This document shows positions 1-5,449 of a stretch of 9,582 bases of DNA, piece after piece. How positions within the stretch are numbered: the first letter of the stretch is position 1; each line of letters starts with the position of its first letter. Under the pieces are notes generated by a model. That model was not told the DNA's origin. It ran no database searches and was given only the letters and a program-made list of their open reading frames with translations. Origin of the DNA: Bacillota bacterium (GTDB lineage: Bacteria > Bacillota > Bacilli > Lactobacillales > Streptococcaceae). The DNA lies in contig JAJXWC010000080.1 in assembly GCA_021781855.1 (NCBI GenBank), forward strand, positions 1 to 9,582, read 5' to 3'. A program made the translations under genes and the position numbers.

Positions 1-47
1 AACAGCATACTACGAAAGATAAGAGCTTCGCTCTCTCTATCTGCAAC

Positions 48-72
48 CTCAACAGTACACTGTACTGTTGAG
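48..72. repeat. Perfect 25-nt palindrome (12-bp arms, 1-nt centre)
   Basis: Arms CTCAACAGTACA (48-59) and TGTACTGTTGAG (61-72) are exact reverse complements around C60. No T-run follows, so it does not look like an intrinsic terminator. A one-base centre with long perfect arms would suit a dimeric-protein operator, a cruciform or a repeat remnant. Its role is unknown. Confidence 0.75.
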
Positions 73-119
73 CTGTTAAGCTGTCCATCCTCGCTACACT
101 GCTAAAGCAGCCAGTCAGA

Positions 120-250
120 ATGGTAATCTCTGCTTTCGTTCTACTGCGGTAAGATGAGTCGTTTTTGTCTCAGACAAAAGAACCAGATATCGTAGATGTC
201 AGGTTACATCCTAACATCAGTAGGAAAAATACTGATGAAGTAATCGCTTC
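120..250 (+). repeat. Intergenic structured repeat, copy R1
   Basis: This segment matches the reverse complement of about 5246-5385. The best blocks are 195-222 against 5310-5283 (20 of 28 identical without gaps) and 230-249 against 5265-5246 (18 of 20). Its core is an 8-bp hairpin, CATCAGTA (215-222) with TACTGATG (230-237), with a 7-nt A-rich loop, followed by the conserved flank GAAGTAATC. A second hairpin pairs 126-133 with 146-155. GATGT at 195-199 could pair instead with ACATC at 214-218, competing with the core stem. It ends about 50 nt before the first DUF805 gene and may form its leader RNA. The family is not one I can name. Confidence 0.6.
163..179. repeat. 17-nt palindrome within R1
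   Basis: TTTTGTCT (163-170) and AGACAAAA (172-179) are exact reverse complements around C171; as a hairpin the stem would be 7 bp with loop TCA. It falls in the part of R1 that aligns poorly with R2, so it may be an insertion or a fast-changing arm of the repeat. Confidence 0.6.
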
Positions 251-298
251 AAGTAAGTAAAAATATGCACTTCATAAACAAAATAAAAGGAGAAAAAA

Positions 299-820
299 AT
301 GTTCAAAGCATATGCAAAATATTGGCGGAAAGCCACACAGCTCAGCGGATACAGTAGTCGTTCAGATTACTGGTGGGTTTTTCTTGTAAATAGTCTGATT
401 TTCTTGATTGTCAGGATTGTTGAAGGAGTTGTTTCAGTTTCAGCAACCAGTCAACTCCTGAGCAAAGGTTCAACGCTAAGTAAAGACCAACTTACAGCTA
501 AGGTTCAGGAAATGACGCAACACCCAACAGGCATAATGCTTGTGGTATCAATTATTGTGGTATTAATTAGCTTAGCAATTTTGCTGCCCAATATCAGCTT
601 GACTTCACGACGGTTACGTGACGCAGCATTCCCAACATGGATTGCATTTATTTTTGGTGCAGGCGAGCTTTACAGTTTGGCAGGTGGGATTTTTGGGGCG
701 CTTAATTTCGCATTTGTCGGATTTATCTTGCTTGCTATTGAGCTTGTGACCTATATTCTTTGTATCTTTCCTTCAAAATATCGCGATGAAGAAGATGACG
801 ATTCACGCAATTACGACTAA
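299..820 (+). CDS. DUF805 family membrane protein, single domain
   Basis: The product has 173 residues and its function is unknown. The two family landmarks are visible: an N-terminal aromatic/arginine motif ending SSRSDYWW (19-26) just before the first membrane segment, and SRRLRD (103-108) after the second. Likely membrane segments are about 25-45, 79-97, 113-132 and 135-156. Residues 47-77 form a polar loop, and the C-terminal tail is strongly acidic (RDEEDDDSRNYD). The start is set by AAGGAG at 287-292, six bases before the ATG. A 49-nt gap separates it from the larger DUF805 gene, so the two are probably co-transcribed and may act together. DUF805 proteins are small integral membrane proteins without an assigned reaction. 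The family call is firm; the role is not known. Confidence 0.85.
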   Translation: MFKAYAKYWRKATQLSGYSSRSDYWWVFLVNSLIFLIVRIVEGVVSVSATSQLLSKGSTLSKDQLTAKVQEMTQHPTGIMLVVSIIVVLISLAILLPNISLTSRRLRDAAFPTWIAFIFGAGELYSLAGGIFGALNFAFVGFILLAIELVTYILCIFPSKYRDEEDDDSRNYD

Positions 821-869
821 TTTAAGAAAATTAAGGTAAAATATGTGAAAAAGTAATAATGGAGGAAAA

Positions 870-1808
870 ATGTTTAACTCATATCATAAATTTTGGCTTG
901 GTTATACTTCTTTCAGAGAACGAACCACGCGAAGTGACTTTTGGTTTGCCTTACTTGTTCACGCGGTTATTTTCGTTATTTTAGGTGCTCTTTCCGGTAT
1001 TTTTGCAAGTCTTAGCAACCCTGTCTTACCAGATTTTATGACTGCACTTTCTTGGCTTTTTAAAGAATTTTTGTTTGTTTATTTTTTGGCGACAATTTTA
1101 CCTTTTCTTAGTCTCATGATACGTCGCTTGCGAGATATTGCGATGCCTTGGGCGCTTATTTTCTTGAACTTTTTGCCTATTGGTGGCACGATTGCTCTGC
1201 TTATCATCTGCACTTTAAAAGCGGCTGCGGCTAACAGCGCAATCAAAGAATTCTCATATGAACTTACCGCACCAAAAATTAATGAAACAGGAAAAGTTAG
1301 ATTTTCCCAAGCAATGAAACATTATTTTAGTGGTTATGTAGCTTTTCGAGGGCGAACAAGCCGTGCAAGTTTCTGGTGGACACAGCTTATTTTTGGCGGT
1401 ACAACACTCATTATGGTCTTTCTGCTTTGGCTAAGTAATTATTTTGATGAACTTATTTTCCAGCAAGATTTCATTACGAGTGCGATTATGGAAGTTCTAC
1501 TTGTTTTATATTTATTGGGAATTTTGTTGCCGCAAATCACAATTCGTTTCAGACGCTTGAGAGATGTGGGCTTAACTACATTTTCAACGATTATCTTGTT
1601 TATTGTGACAGCAAGTTGTCTCAGTTTTGCCTTTCTTTTGCGGCGAGCAGATAGCATGAGCTATGGAATTCATGATTTCTCGCTTGCTAACCAGTTGCTC
1701 TTTCTCTTGGGAATGATTTTGGTACTCACATTCATCTGTTTGGAACTCATGGCCGCCGATGAATTAACAAAAGAAAAAGAAAATCTATTTTTCCGTAAAA
1801 AAGACTGA
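870..1808 (+). CDS. Tandem-duplicated DUF805 membrane protein
   Basis: The product has 312 residues and carries two DUF805 units in one chain. Unit 1 (about 2-118) has FRERTTRSDFWF (15-26) and IRRLRD (84-89). Unit 2 (about 145-293) has FRGRTSRASFWW (159-170) and FRRLRD (227-232). A polar linker of about 25 residues joins them. Each unit shows about three or four hydrophobic segments. The tail is lysine-rich, whereas the single-domain neighbour has an acidic tail. GGAGG at 861-865, four bases before the ATG, fixes the start. Its stop codon lies inside the stem of the following terminator. Internal duplication, or fusion of two neighbouring genes like the one upstream, is the likely origin. The function is unknown. 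Confidence 0.82.
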   Translation: MFNSYHKFWLGYTSFRERTTRSDFWFALLVHAVIFVILGALSGIFASLSNPVLPDFMTALSWLFKEFLFVYFLATILPFLSLMIRRLRDIAMPWALIFLNFLPIGGTIALLIICTLKAAAANSAIKEFSYELTAPKINETGKVRFSQAMKHYFSGYVAFRGRTSRASFWWTQLIFGGTTLIMVFLLWLSNYFDELIFQQDFITSAIMEVLLVLYLLGILLPQITIRFRRLRDVGLTTFSTIILFIVTASCLSFAFLLRRADSMSYGIHDFSLANQLLFLLGMILVLTFICLELMAADELTKEKENLFFRKKD

Positions 1809-1825
1809 TTTTTTCAGTTTTTTTT
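1797..1825 (+). terminator. Intrinsic terminator after the DUF805 genes
   Basis: The left arm 1797-1808 (six A, then GACTGA) pairs with the right arm 1814-1825 (TCAGT followed by T). The stem is 12 bp with one G-U pair and a 5-nt T loop at 1809-1813. The T-tract forms the right arm and tail. The core stem is only ACTGA/TCAGT, so strength is uncertain. The stop codon of the upstream gene (1806-1808) is part of the stem. Confidence 0.6.
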
Positions 1826-1833
1826 GCTATAAT
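1825..1833 (+). promoter_or_regulatory. Extended -10 promoter of proB
   Basis: TGCTATAAT is a perfect extended -10 (TG at 1825-1826, TATAAT at 1828-1833). The -35 position (about 1805-1810, CTGATT) is poor, as is common for extended -10 promoters. Transcription would begin about 1840-1842, at or within two bases of the proB ATG. The TG lies directly at the end of the upstream terminator T-tract. Confidence 0.7.
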
Positions 1834-1841
1834 CTTGAATT

Positions 1842-2645
1842 ATGACAAGAAAAAATATTCTCCAAGCTAAGCGAATTGTTGTAAAAATCGGAACTAGCTC
1901 GCTTATTCTTCCCAACGGAAAAATCAATCTTTCAAATATTGACGAACTTGCTTTCGTTCTTTCGGATTTAAATAATAAAGGCTATGAAGTTATTTTAGTG
2001 ACCTCAGGTGCGATTGGCGTTGGACTAAATGTGCTTAATATGGACAAACGTCCGAGCGACATCGCACAGCAGCAAGCACTTGCCAGTATTGGTCAAGTTG
2101 AGCTGATGAGTCTTTATACACAGATGTTTCATCGCTATTCACAAAAAGTTTCACAACTTCTTTTGACCCGTGATGTTACCGATTTTCCGCTCAGTCGAGA
2201 GAATGCTGAAAATGCACTAAATGCGCTCTTAGCGCTCAATATCATCCCTATCATCAATGAGAATGACGCGATTGCCGTTGATGAAATGGACCATCAAACA
2301 AAATTTGGTGATAATGATAAGCTTGGGGCGATTGTCGCTAAGCTTGTTGATGCTGATTTGCTCATTATGCTTTCAGACATTGATGGCCTGTTTGATAAAA
2401 ATCCGACACTCTACGATGATGCGAAGATTTTTTCTGAAATTCATGAAATCACAGACGGATTACGGGCAATGGCGGGAGGTGCAGGAAGTCGCTTTGGTAC
2501 TGGTGGTATGACTTCAAAATTATCCGCTGCTCAAATTTTATTTGAAAATCAGCAGGAAATGGTGTTGACTAATGGCGCAAGAATTCGCGATATTCGTGAA
2601 ATTATTGAAGGCAAAGAAATTGGCACTTACTTCCATAGTAATTAA
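1842..2645 (+). CDS. proB: Glutamate 5-kinase (first step of proline synthesis)
   Basis: The enzyme phosphorylates L-glutamate with ATP to gamma-glutamyl phosphate in the cytoplasm. The product has 267 residues and is an amino-acid-kinase fold only: it lacks the C-terminal PUA domain of the roughly 367-residue E. coli enzyme, which is the usual short form in streptococci and lactococci. Visible motifs are VVKIGTSSL (13-21), VTSGAIGVG (53-61), NENDAIAVDE (139-148), FGDND (155-159), SDIDGLFDKNP (178-188) and GTGGMTSKLSAAQ (219-231). The start is well bounded: an in-frame TGA lies at 1836-1838 and the KIGTSS motif requires this N terminus. No Shine-Dalgarno sequence precedes the ATG, which suggests a leaderless mRNA. 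Proline feedback normally acts on this enzyme in the family. proA follows after 182 nt. Confidence 0.96.
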   Translation: MTRKNILQAKRIVVKIGTSSLILPNGKINLSNIDELAFVLSDLNNKGYEVILVTSGAIGVGLNVLNMDKRPSDIAQQQALASIGQVELMSLYTQMFHRYSQKVSQLLLTRDVTDFPLSRENAENALNALLALNIIPIINENDAIAVDEMDHQTKFGDNDKLGAIVAKLVDADLLIMLSDIDGLFDKNPTLYDDAKIFSEIHEITDGLRAMAGGAGSRFGTGGMTSKLSAAQILFENQQEMVLTNGARIRDIREIIEGKEIGTYFHSN

Positions 2646-2693
2646 GGGCACCTCTAAAAACTCAAAATTAGCAGTTTTTAGAGGCACCCTTAA
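2642..2693 (+). repeat. Long hairpin spanning the proB stop codon
   Basis: Bases 2651-2662 pair perfectly with 2673-2684 (12 bp). After a 2x2 internal loop, 2642-2648 pair with 2687-2693 (7 bp). The apical loop is 10 nt (2663-2672). The proB stop codon lies in the lower stem. No T-run follows, so efficient intrinsic termination is doubtful. It may stabilise the proB mRNA, partially attenuate proA, or be a remnant of inverted ends of a small element. Confidence 0.7.
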
Positions 2694-2827
2694 GAATATT
2701 TGACTTGTGGAAATACATTTTACAAGTCGAAGTTTTCATGAGACACAAACTATCTCTTATCTGAGAAGTTTAGAGCTGTCAAGGGTAAGTGCAAACCGGT
2801 CGAACATAATTATAAGGAGATAAAAAA
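2694..2827 (+). other. proB-proA spacer with two further hairpins and the proA ribosome binding site
   Basis: GACTTGT (2702-2708) pairs with ACAAGTC (2722-2728). AAACT-A-TCTC (2747-2756, one bulge) pairs with GAGA-AGTTT (2763-2771) around a 6-nt loop. The proA ribosome binding site AAGGAG is at 2814-2819, eight bases before the ATG. TTGACT at 2700-2705 resembles a -35 box, but no good -10 lies 16-18 nt further on, so I do not call a separate proA promoter. Read-through from proB is the simplest reading. Confidence 0.5.
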
Positions 2828-4072
2828 ATGATTGAAGAACTAGGACAAAATGTAAAATTAGCCAGCAGCACACTTGCGAAAGTTTCAACGATAGAAAAGA
2901 ATGAATTTTTAAGGAAACTTGCTACCAGTCTCATTGAAAATACGGCAAGAATTCTCAAAGAAAATCAGAAGGACTTGGGCAAAGCGCAAGAACATGGTAT
3001 TTCAGAGGTTATGATTGACCGTTTACGTTTGACGGAAAGTCGGATTGTTGGCATTGCTGAGAGTCTTCAGCAGGTTGCAGATTTGGCTGACCCGATTGGC
3101 CAGGTCTTGCAAGGCTTTACTAATCTTGATGGATTAAAAATTGTTCAAAAACGCGTACCATTGGGAGCCGTGGGGATGATTTTTGAGAGCCGTCCAAATG
3201 TGACAATCGACGCATTTTCGCTTTGTTTCAAGACAGGAAATGCCGTTCTTTTACGAGGCGGCTCTGATGCAATTTATTCAAATACAATTTTGGTCACGAT
3301 TATCAAAGAAAATCTAATTTCGTCGGGGCTAACGGCTCATGCAGTTGAGCTTTTGACGGATACGAGCCATGCTGAAGCTGAAAAAATGATGCAGGCAACA
3401 GATTATTTAGATGTCCTTATTCCACGAGGAAGCGCACGATTGATTGACACGGTCAAGGCTAAGGCAAAAGTGCCAGTCATTGAGACTGGAGTCGGCAACT
3501 GTACCATTTTTGTGGACGAATCTGCCGACATTGACATGGCAATAAAAATTGCCATCAATGCGAAAACACAACGCCCAAGCGTTTGTAATGCAGCGGAAAG
3601 TCTTGTCGTCCATGCCAAAATTGCTCACGAATTTCTACCAAAACTGCAGATAGCGATTAATAAGGTTCATAAAGTTGAATTTCGCGCTGACGAGCGGGCC
3701 TTGACAGAGTTGTCAAATGCAGTCTCGGCAGCAGATGAAGATTTTGGTACAGAGTATCTGGATTACATTATGTCAGTTAAAATTGTTGACAGTTTTGACG
3801 AAGCTGTCAAACATATCAATCGTTATTCTAGTAAACATTCAGAGGCGATTGTTACCCGTGATTATTTTAATGCTCAGAGATTTCAAGATGAAATTGATGC
3901 AGCGGCGGTTTACGTCAATGCGTCAACACGATTTACAGATGGCTTTGTTTTCGGACTTGGTGCAGAGATTGGCATTTCTACACAAAAGCTTCACGCTCGT
4001 GGTCCAATGGGGCTTGAAGCGCTTACTAGCACAAAATATCTTATTGATGGCACAGGGCAAATTCGCGAATAA
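2828..4072 (+). CDS. proA: Glutamate-5-semialdehyde dehydrogenase (gamma-glutamyl phosphate reductase)
   Basis: The enzyme uses NADPH to reduce gamma-glutamyl phosphate to glutamate-5-semialdehyde, which cyclises to pyrroline-5-carboxylate for ProC. The product has 414 residues, full length for the family (aldehyde dehydrogenase superfamily). Visible motifs are FESRPNVTIDAFSLC (119-133) with GNAVLLRGGSDA (137-148), VIETGVGNCTIFVD (217-230), the catalytic cysteine C253 in QRPSVCNAAES (248-258), and near the C terminus NASTRFTDGFVFGLGAE followed by GIST, then HARGPMGLEALT (389-400). The start has AAGGAG at the right distance. It is the natural partner of the proB product, with which it often forms a complex that channels the labile phosphate intermediate. 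No terminator is evident after the stop; the next promoter starts about 35 nt downstream. Confidence 0.97.
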   Translation: MIEELGQNVKLASSTLAKVSTIEKNEFLRKLATSLIENTARILKENQKDLGKAQEHGISEVMIDRLRLTESRIVGIAESLQQVADLADPIGQVLQGFTNLDGLKIVQKRVPLGAVGMIFESRPNVTIDAFSLCFKTGNAVLLRGGSDAIYSNTILVTIIKENLISSGLTAHAVELLTDTSHAEAEKMMQATDYLDVLIPRGSARLIDTVKAKAKVPVIETGVGNCTIFVDESADIDMAIKIAINAKTQRPSVCNAAESLVVHAKIAHEFLPKLQIAINKVHKVEFRADERALTELSNAVSAADEDFGTEYLDYIMSVKIVDSFDEAVKHINRYSSKHSEAIVTRDYFNAQRFQDEIDAAAVYVNASTRFTDGFVFGLGAEIGISTQKLHARGPMGLEALTSTKYLIDGTGQIRE

Positions 4073-4148
4073 GTTTACGTTTGATTTACAATCACAGTAA
4101 AAACATTTTGAAAATCTGTAAAAAGTGGTATAATGTAAATAAGTTTAC
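4068..4148. repeat. 11-nt direct repeat flanking the rsmH promoter
   Basis: AATAAGTTTAC occurs at 4068-4078 (overlapping the proA stop codon) and at 4138-4148 (at the expected transcription start), exactly 70 nt apart. The second copy also sits in a small inverted repeat, GTAAA (4135-4139) with TTTAC (4144-4148). The placement on both sides of the promoter would suit an operator pair, but in AT-rich DNA chance is a real alternative. Confidence 0.35.
4108..4134 (+). promoter_or_regulatory. Extended -10 promoter of rsmH
   Basis: TGGTATAAT (4126-4134) is a perfect extended -10. Upstream, TTGAAA at 4108-4113 is 15 nt away and the overlapping TTTTGA at 4106-4111 is 17 nt away, either being a fair -35. 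Transcription would start about 4141. The division cluster can therefore be expressed independently of proBA. Confidence 0.75.
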
Positions 4149-4174
4149 ACGAAGAAGGGGAAAACTGCTCAAAT

Positions 4175-5116
4175 ATGGAATTCAAGCATGATACTGTCCT
4201 TTTACATGAAACCGTAGATTTGCTTGAAATCAAGCCCGACGGTATTTATGTTGATGCTACACTTGGTGGCAGCGGGCACAGTGAATATCTTCTCAGTAAA
4301 CTCACAACAGGGCACCTCTACGCTTTTGACCAAGACGAAACAGCACATGAAAATGCGAAAATTCGTCTAAAGACAGCACTTGAGTCAGGTAAAGTTACGC
4401 TTATTAAGGACAATTTTCGTCATTTAAGAGCTGCTTTAGCTGAAAATGGTATCCTGAAAATTGACGGAATCTTGTATGATTTGGGTGTTTCTAGCCCCCA
4501 ATTCGATGATAGTGAGCGTGGTTTTTCTTATAGGAAAGAAGCTAGGCTTGATATGCGAATGGACCAGTCACAAGCTCTTTCCGCTTATGAAGTTGTAAAT
4601 AACTACCCTTATGAAGATTTGGTACGGATTTTCTTTCGCTATGGCGAAGACAAATTTTCCAAACAAATTGCTCGTAAGATTGAACAAGTAAGAAAATTAG
4701 GACCGATTGAGACAACGACGGTACTCGCTGAATTGATTAAATCTGCTTTGCCCCAAAAAGAACTCAAGAAAAAAGGGCATCCGGCTAAACAAATTTTTCA
4801 AGCCATTCGAATTGAAGTCAATGACGAATTAGGTGCAGCCGCAGAGTCACTTGAGCAAGCAATTGATTTGCTTAATCCTAATGGCAGAATTTCGGTCATT
4901 ACTTTTCATTCATTGGAAGACCGTCTGACAAAATCCATTTTCAAAGAATACAGTACGGTCAATGTTCCGAAAGGTCTGCCAATGCTTCCAAAAGAAATGG
5001 AAGCCAAGTTGACATTGGTTAATCGTAAGCCGATTTTAGCAAGCGAAGCAGAGCTCGAAAATAATAATCGTGCCCACAGCGCGAAACTTCGTGTCGCTGA
5101 AAAGCAGCACAATTAA
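4175..5116 (+). CDS. rsmH: 16S rRNA (cytosine-1402-N4)-methyltransferase
   Basis: RsmH (older name MraW) transfers a methyl group from S-adenosylmethionine to N4 of C1402 in the ribosomal P-site region of 16S rRNA. The product has 313 residues, normal for the family. Visible motifs are YVDATLGGSGHSEYLL (25-40, the SAM-binding loop), ILYDLGVSSPQFDDSERGFS (99-118), RLDMRMD (124-130), HPAKQIFQAIRIEVNDEL (202-219), ISVITFHSLEDR (239-250) and NNRAHSAKLRVAE (297-309). The ATG is the only possible start: no ATG, GTG or TTG lies in frame between it and the in-frame TAA at 4136-4138. The nearest ribosome-binding-like sequence, AAGGGG (4155-4160), is 14 nt away, which is unusually far. It opens the division cluster, as in streptococci. 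Confidence 0.96.
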   Translation: MEFKHDTVLLHETVDLLEIKPDGIYVDATLGGSGHSEYLLSKLTTGHLYAFDQDETAHENAKIRLKTALESGKVTLIKDNFRHLRAALAENGILKIDGILYDLGVSSPQFDDSERGFSYRKEARLDMRMDQSQALSAYEVVNNYPYEDLVRIFFRYGEDKFSKQIARKIEQVRKLGPIETTTVLAELIKSALPQKELKKKGHPAKQIFQAIRIEVNDELGAAAESLEQAIDLLNPNGRISVITFHSLEDRLTKSIFKEYSTVNVPKGLPMLPKEMEAKLTLVNRKPILASEAELENNNRAHSAKLRVAEKQHN

Positions 5117-5245
5117 GTTTAACTCTAATAACGACTAATGTTGAGTTTGGAAAATTCAAACAGTTGCTAAGCCTTGCGGATTAAAGAGTATACGCACGGA
5201 AGCTAACTTTAAATTCCTGAATCTTTAGAGATAAGCTTAGAATTA

Positions 5246-5390
5246 AAGTGATTACTTCATCTGTATGTGGAACTTTTTCCCTTACAGATGTTAAAGTACA
5301 ATTTGACATCAAAGCTATCAGGGCACTCTGTCCATCTTCGCAGCATTACACTATCGTAGTGCGAATGTACGGAGATAGCAAGCACTTGTC
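5246..5390 (-). repeat. Intergenic structured repeat, copy R2 (inverted relative to R1)
   Basis: Read on the bottom strand this matches 120-249. The core hairpin here is CATCTGTA (5258-5265) with TACAGATG (5283-5290). At the third position from the top of the helix R1 has A219-T233 and R2 has T5262-A5286 in the same strand frame reversed, so the pair differs but the pairing is kept. The loop is longer (17 nt against 7). The large hairpin 5334-5376 (ATCTTCG with CGGAGAT, then CATT with AATG, then CACTA with TAGTG, loop TCG) corresponds to the 126-155 hairpin of R1. ACATC (5306-5310) could pair with GATGT (5287-5291), again competing with the core stem. Confidence 0.6.
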
Positions 5391-5421
5391 AAGTTAAAAT
5401 AAAGTTTAGCAAGTCAAGTAT

Positions 5422-5449
5422 TTGCTAGGCTAAAAAAAACTTCTATGAG
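5422..5449 (+). promoter_or_regulatory. Weak candidate promoter for ftsL
   Basis: TTGCTA (5422-5427) and TATGAG (5444-5449) are 16 nt apart, each matching four of six consensus positions. The -35 element is also the right arm of a small hairpin. It is offered only because the long spacer makes an internal promoter plausible; read-through from the rsmH promoter remains possible. Confidence 0.2.

Larger units (their letters stand above)
1..298. other. Non-coding, hairpin-rich region upstream of the DUF805 genes
   Basis: No open reading frame with a ribosome binding site is visible in this stretch. It is dense in short inverted repeats: 22-26 with 30-34, a perfect palindrome at 48-72, 99-102 with 107-110, 126-133 with 146-155 (two-base bulge), 163-170 with 172-179, and 215-222 with 230-237. 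The right half (about 120-250) is a diverged copy of sequence lying in the opposite orientation before ftsL. No convincing -35/-10 pair was found, so the promoter of the downstream gene could not be placed. The region could be a structured leader RNA, a cluster of intergenic repeats, or both. Confidence 0.6.

Noticed and set aside
1..298. CRISPR array or tRNA/rRNA remnant
   Set aside because: The repeats are inverted and unequal, not regularly spaced direct repeats, and no cloverleaf or rRNA-like sequence was seen.
821..869. Separate promoter for the second DUF805 gene (TAAAAT at 837-842)
   Set aside because: No acceptable -35 lies 16-18 nt upstream, and the 49-nt gap with a strong ribosome binding site fits co-transcription.
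1842..2645. proB truncated at its C terminus
   Set aside because: The 267-residue length lacks the PUA domain of the E. coli enzyme, but short single-domain ProB is normal in this bacterial group, the kinase motifs are complete, and the sequence after the stop shows no remnant of a PUA domain.
2772..2805. T-box leader for proline control of proA
   Set aside because: The stretch AAGGGTAAGTGCAAACCG only loosely recalls the T-box consensus AGGGTGGNACCGCG; the core TGG and ACCGCG are not in place, and no terminator hairpin with a T-run precedes proA.
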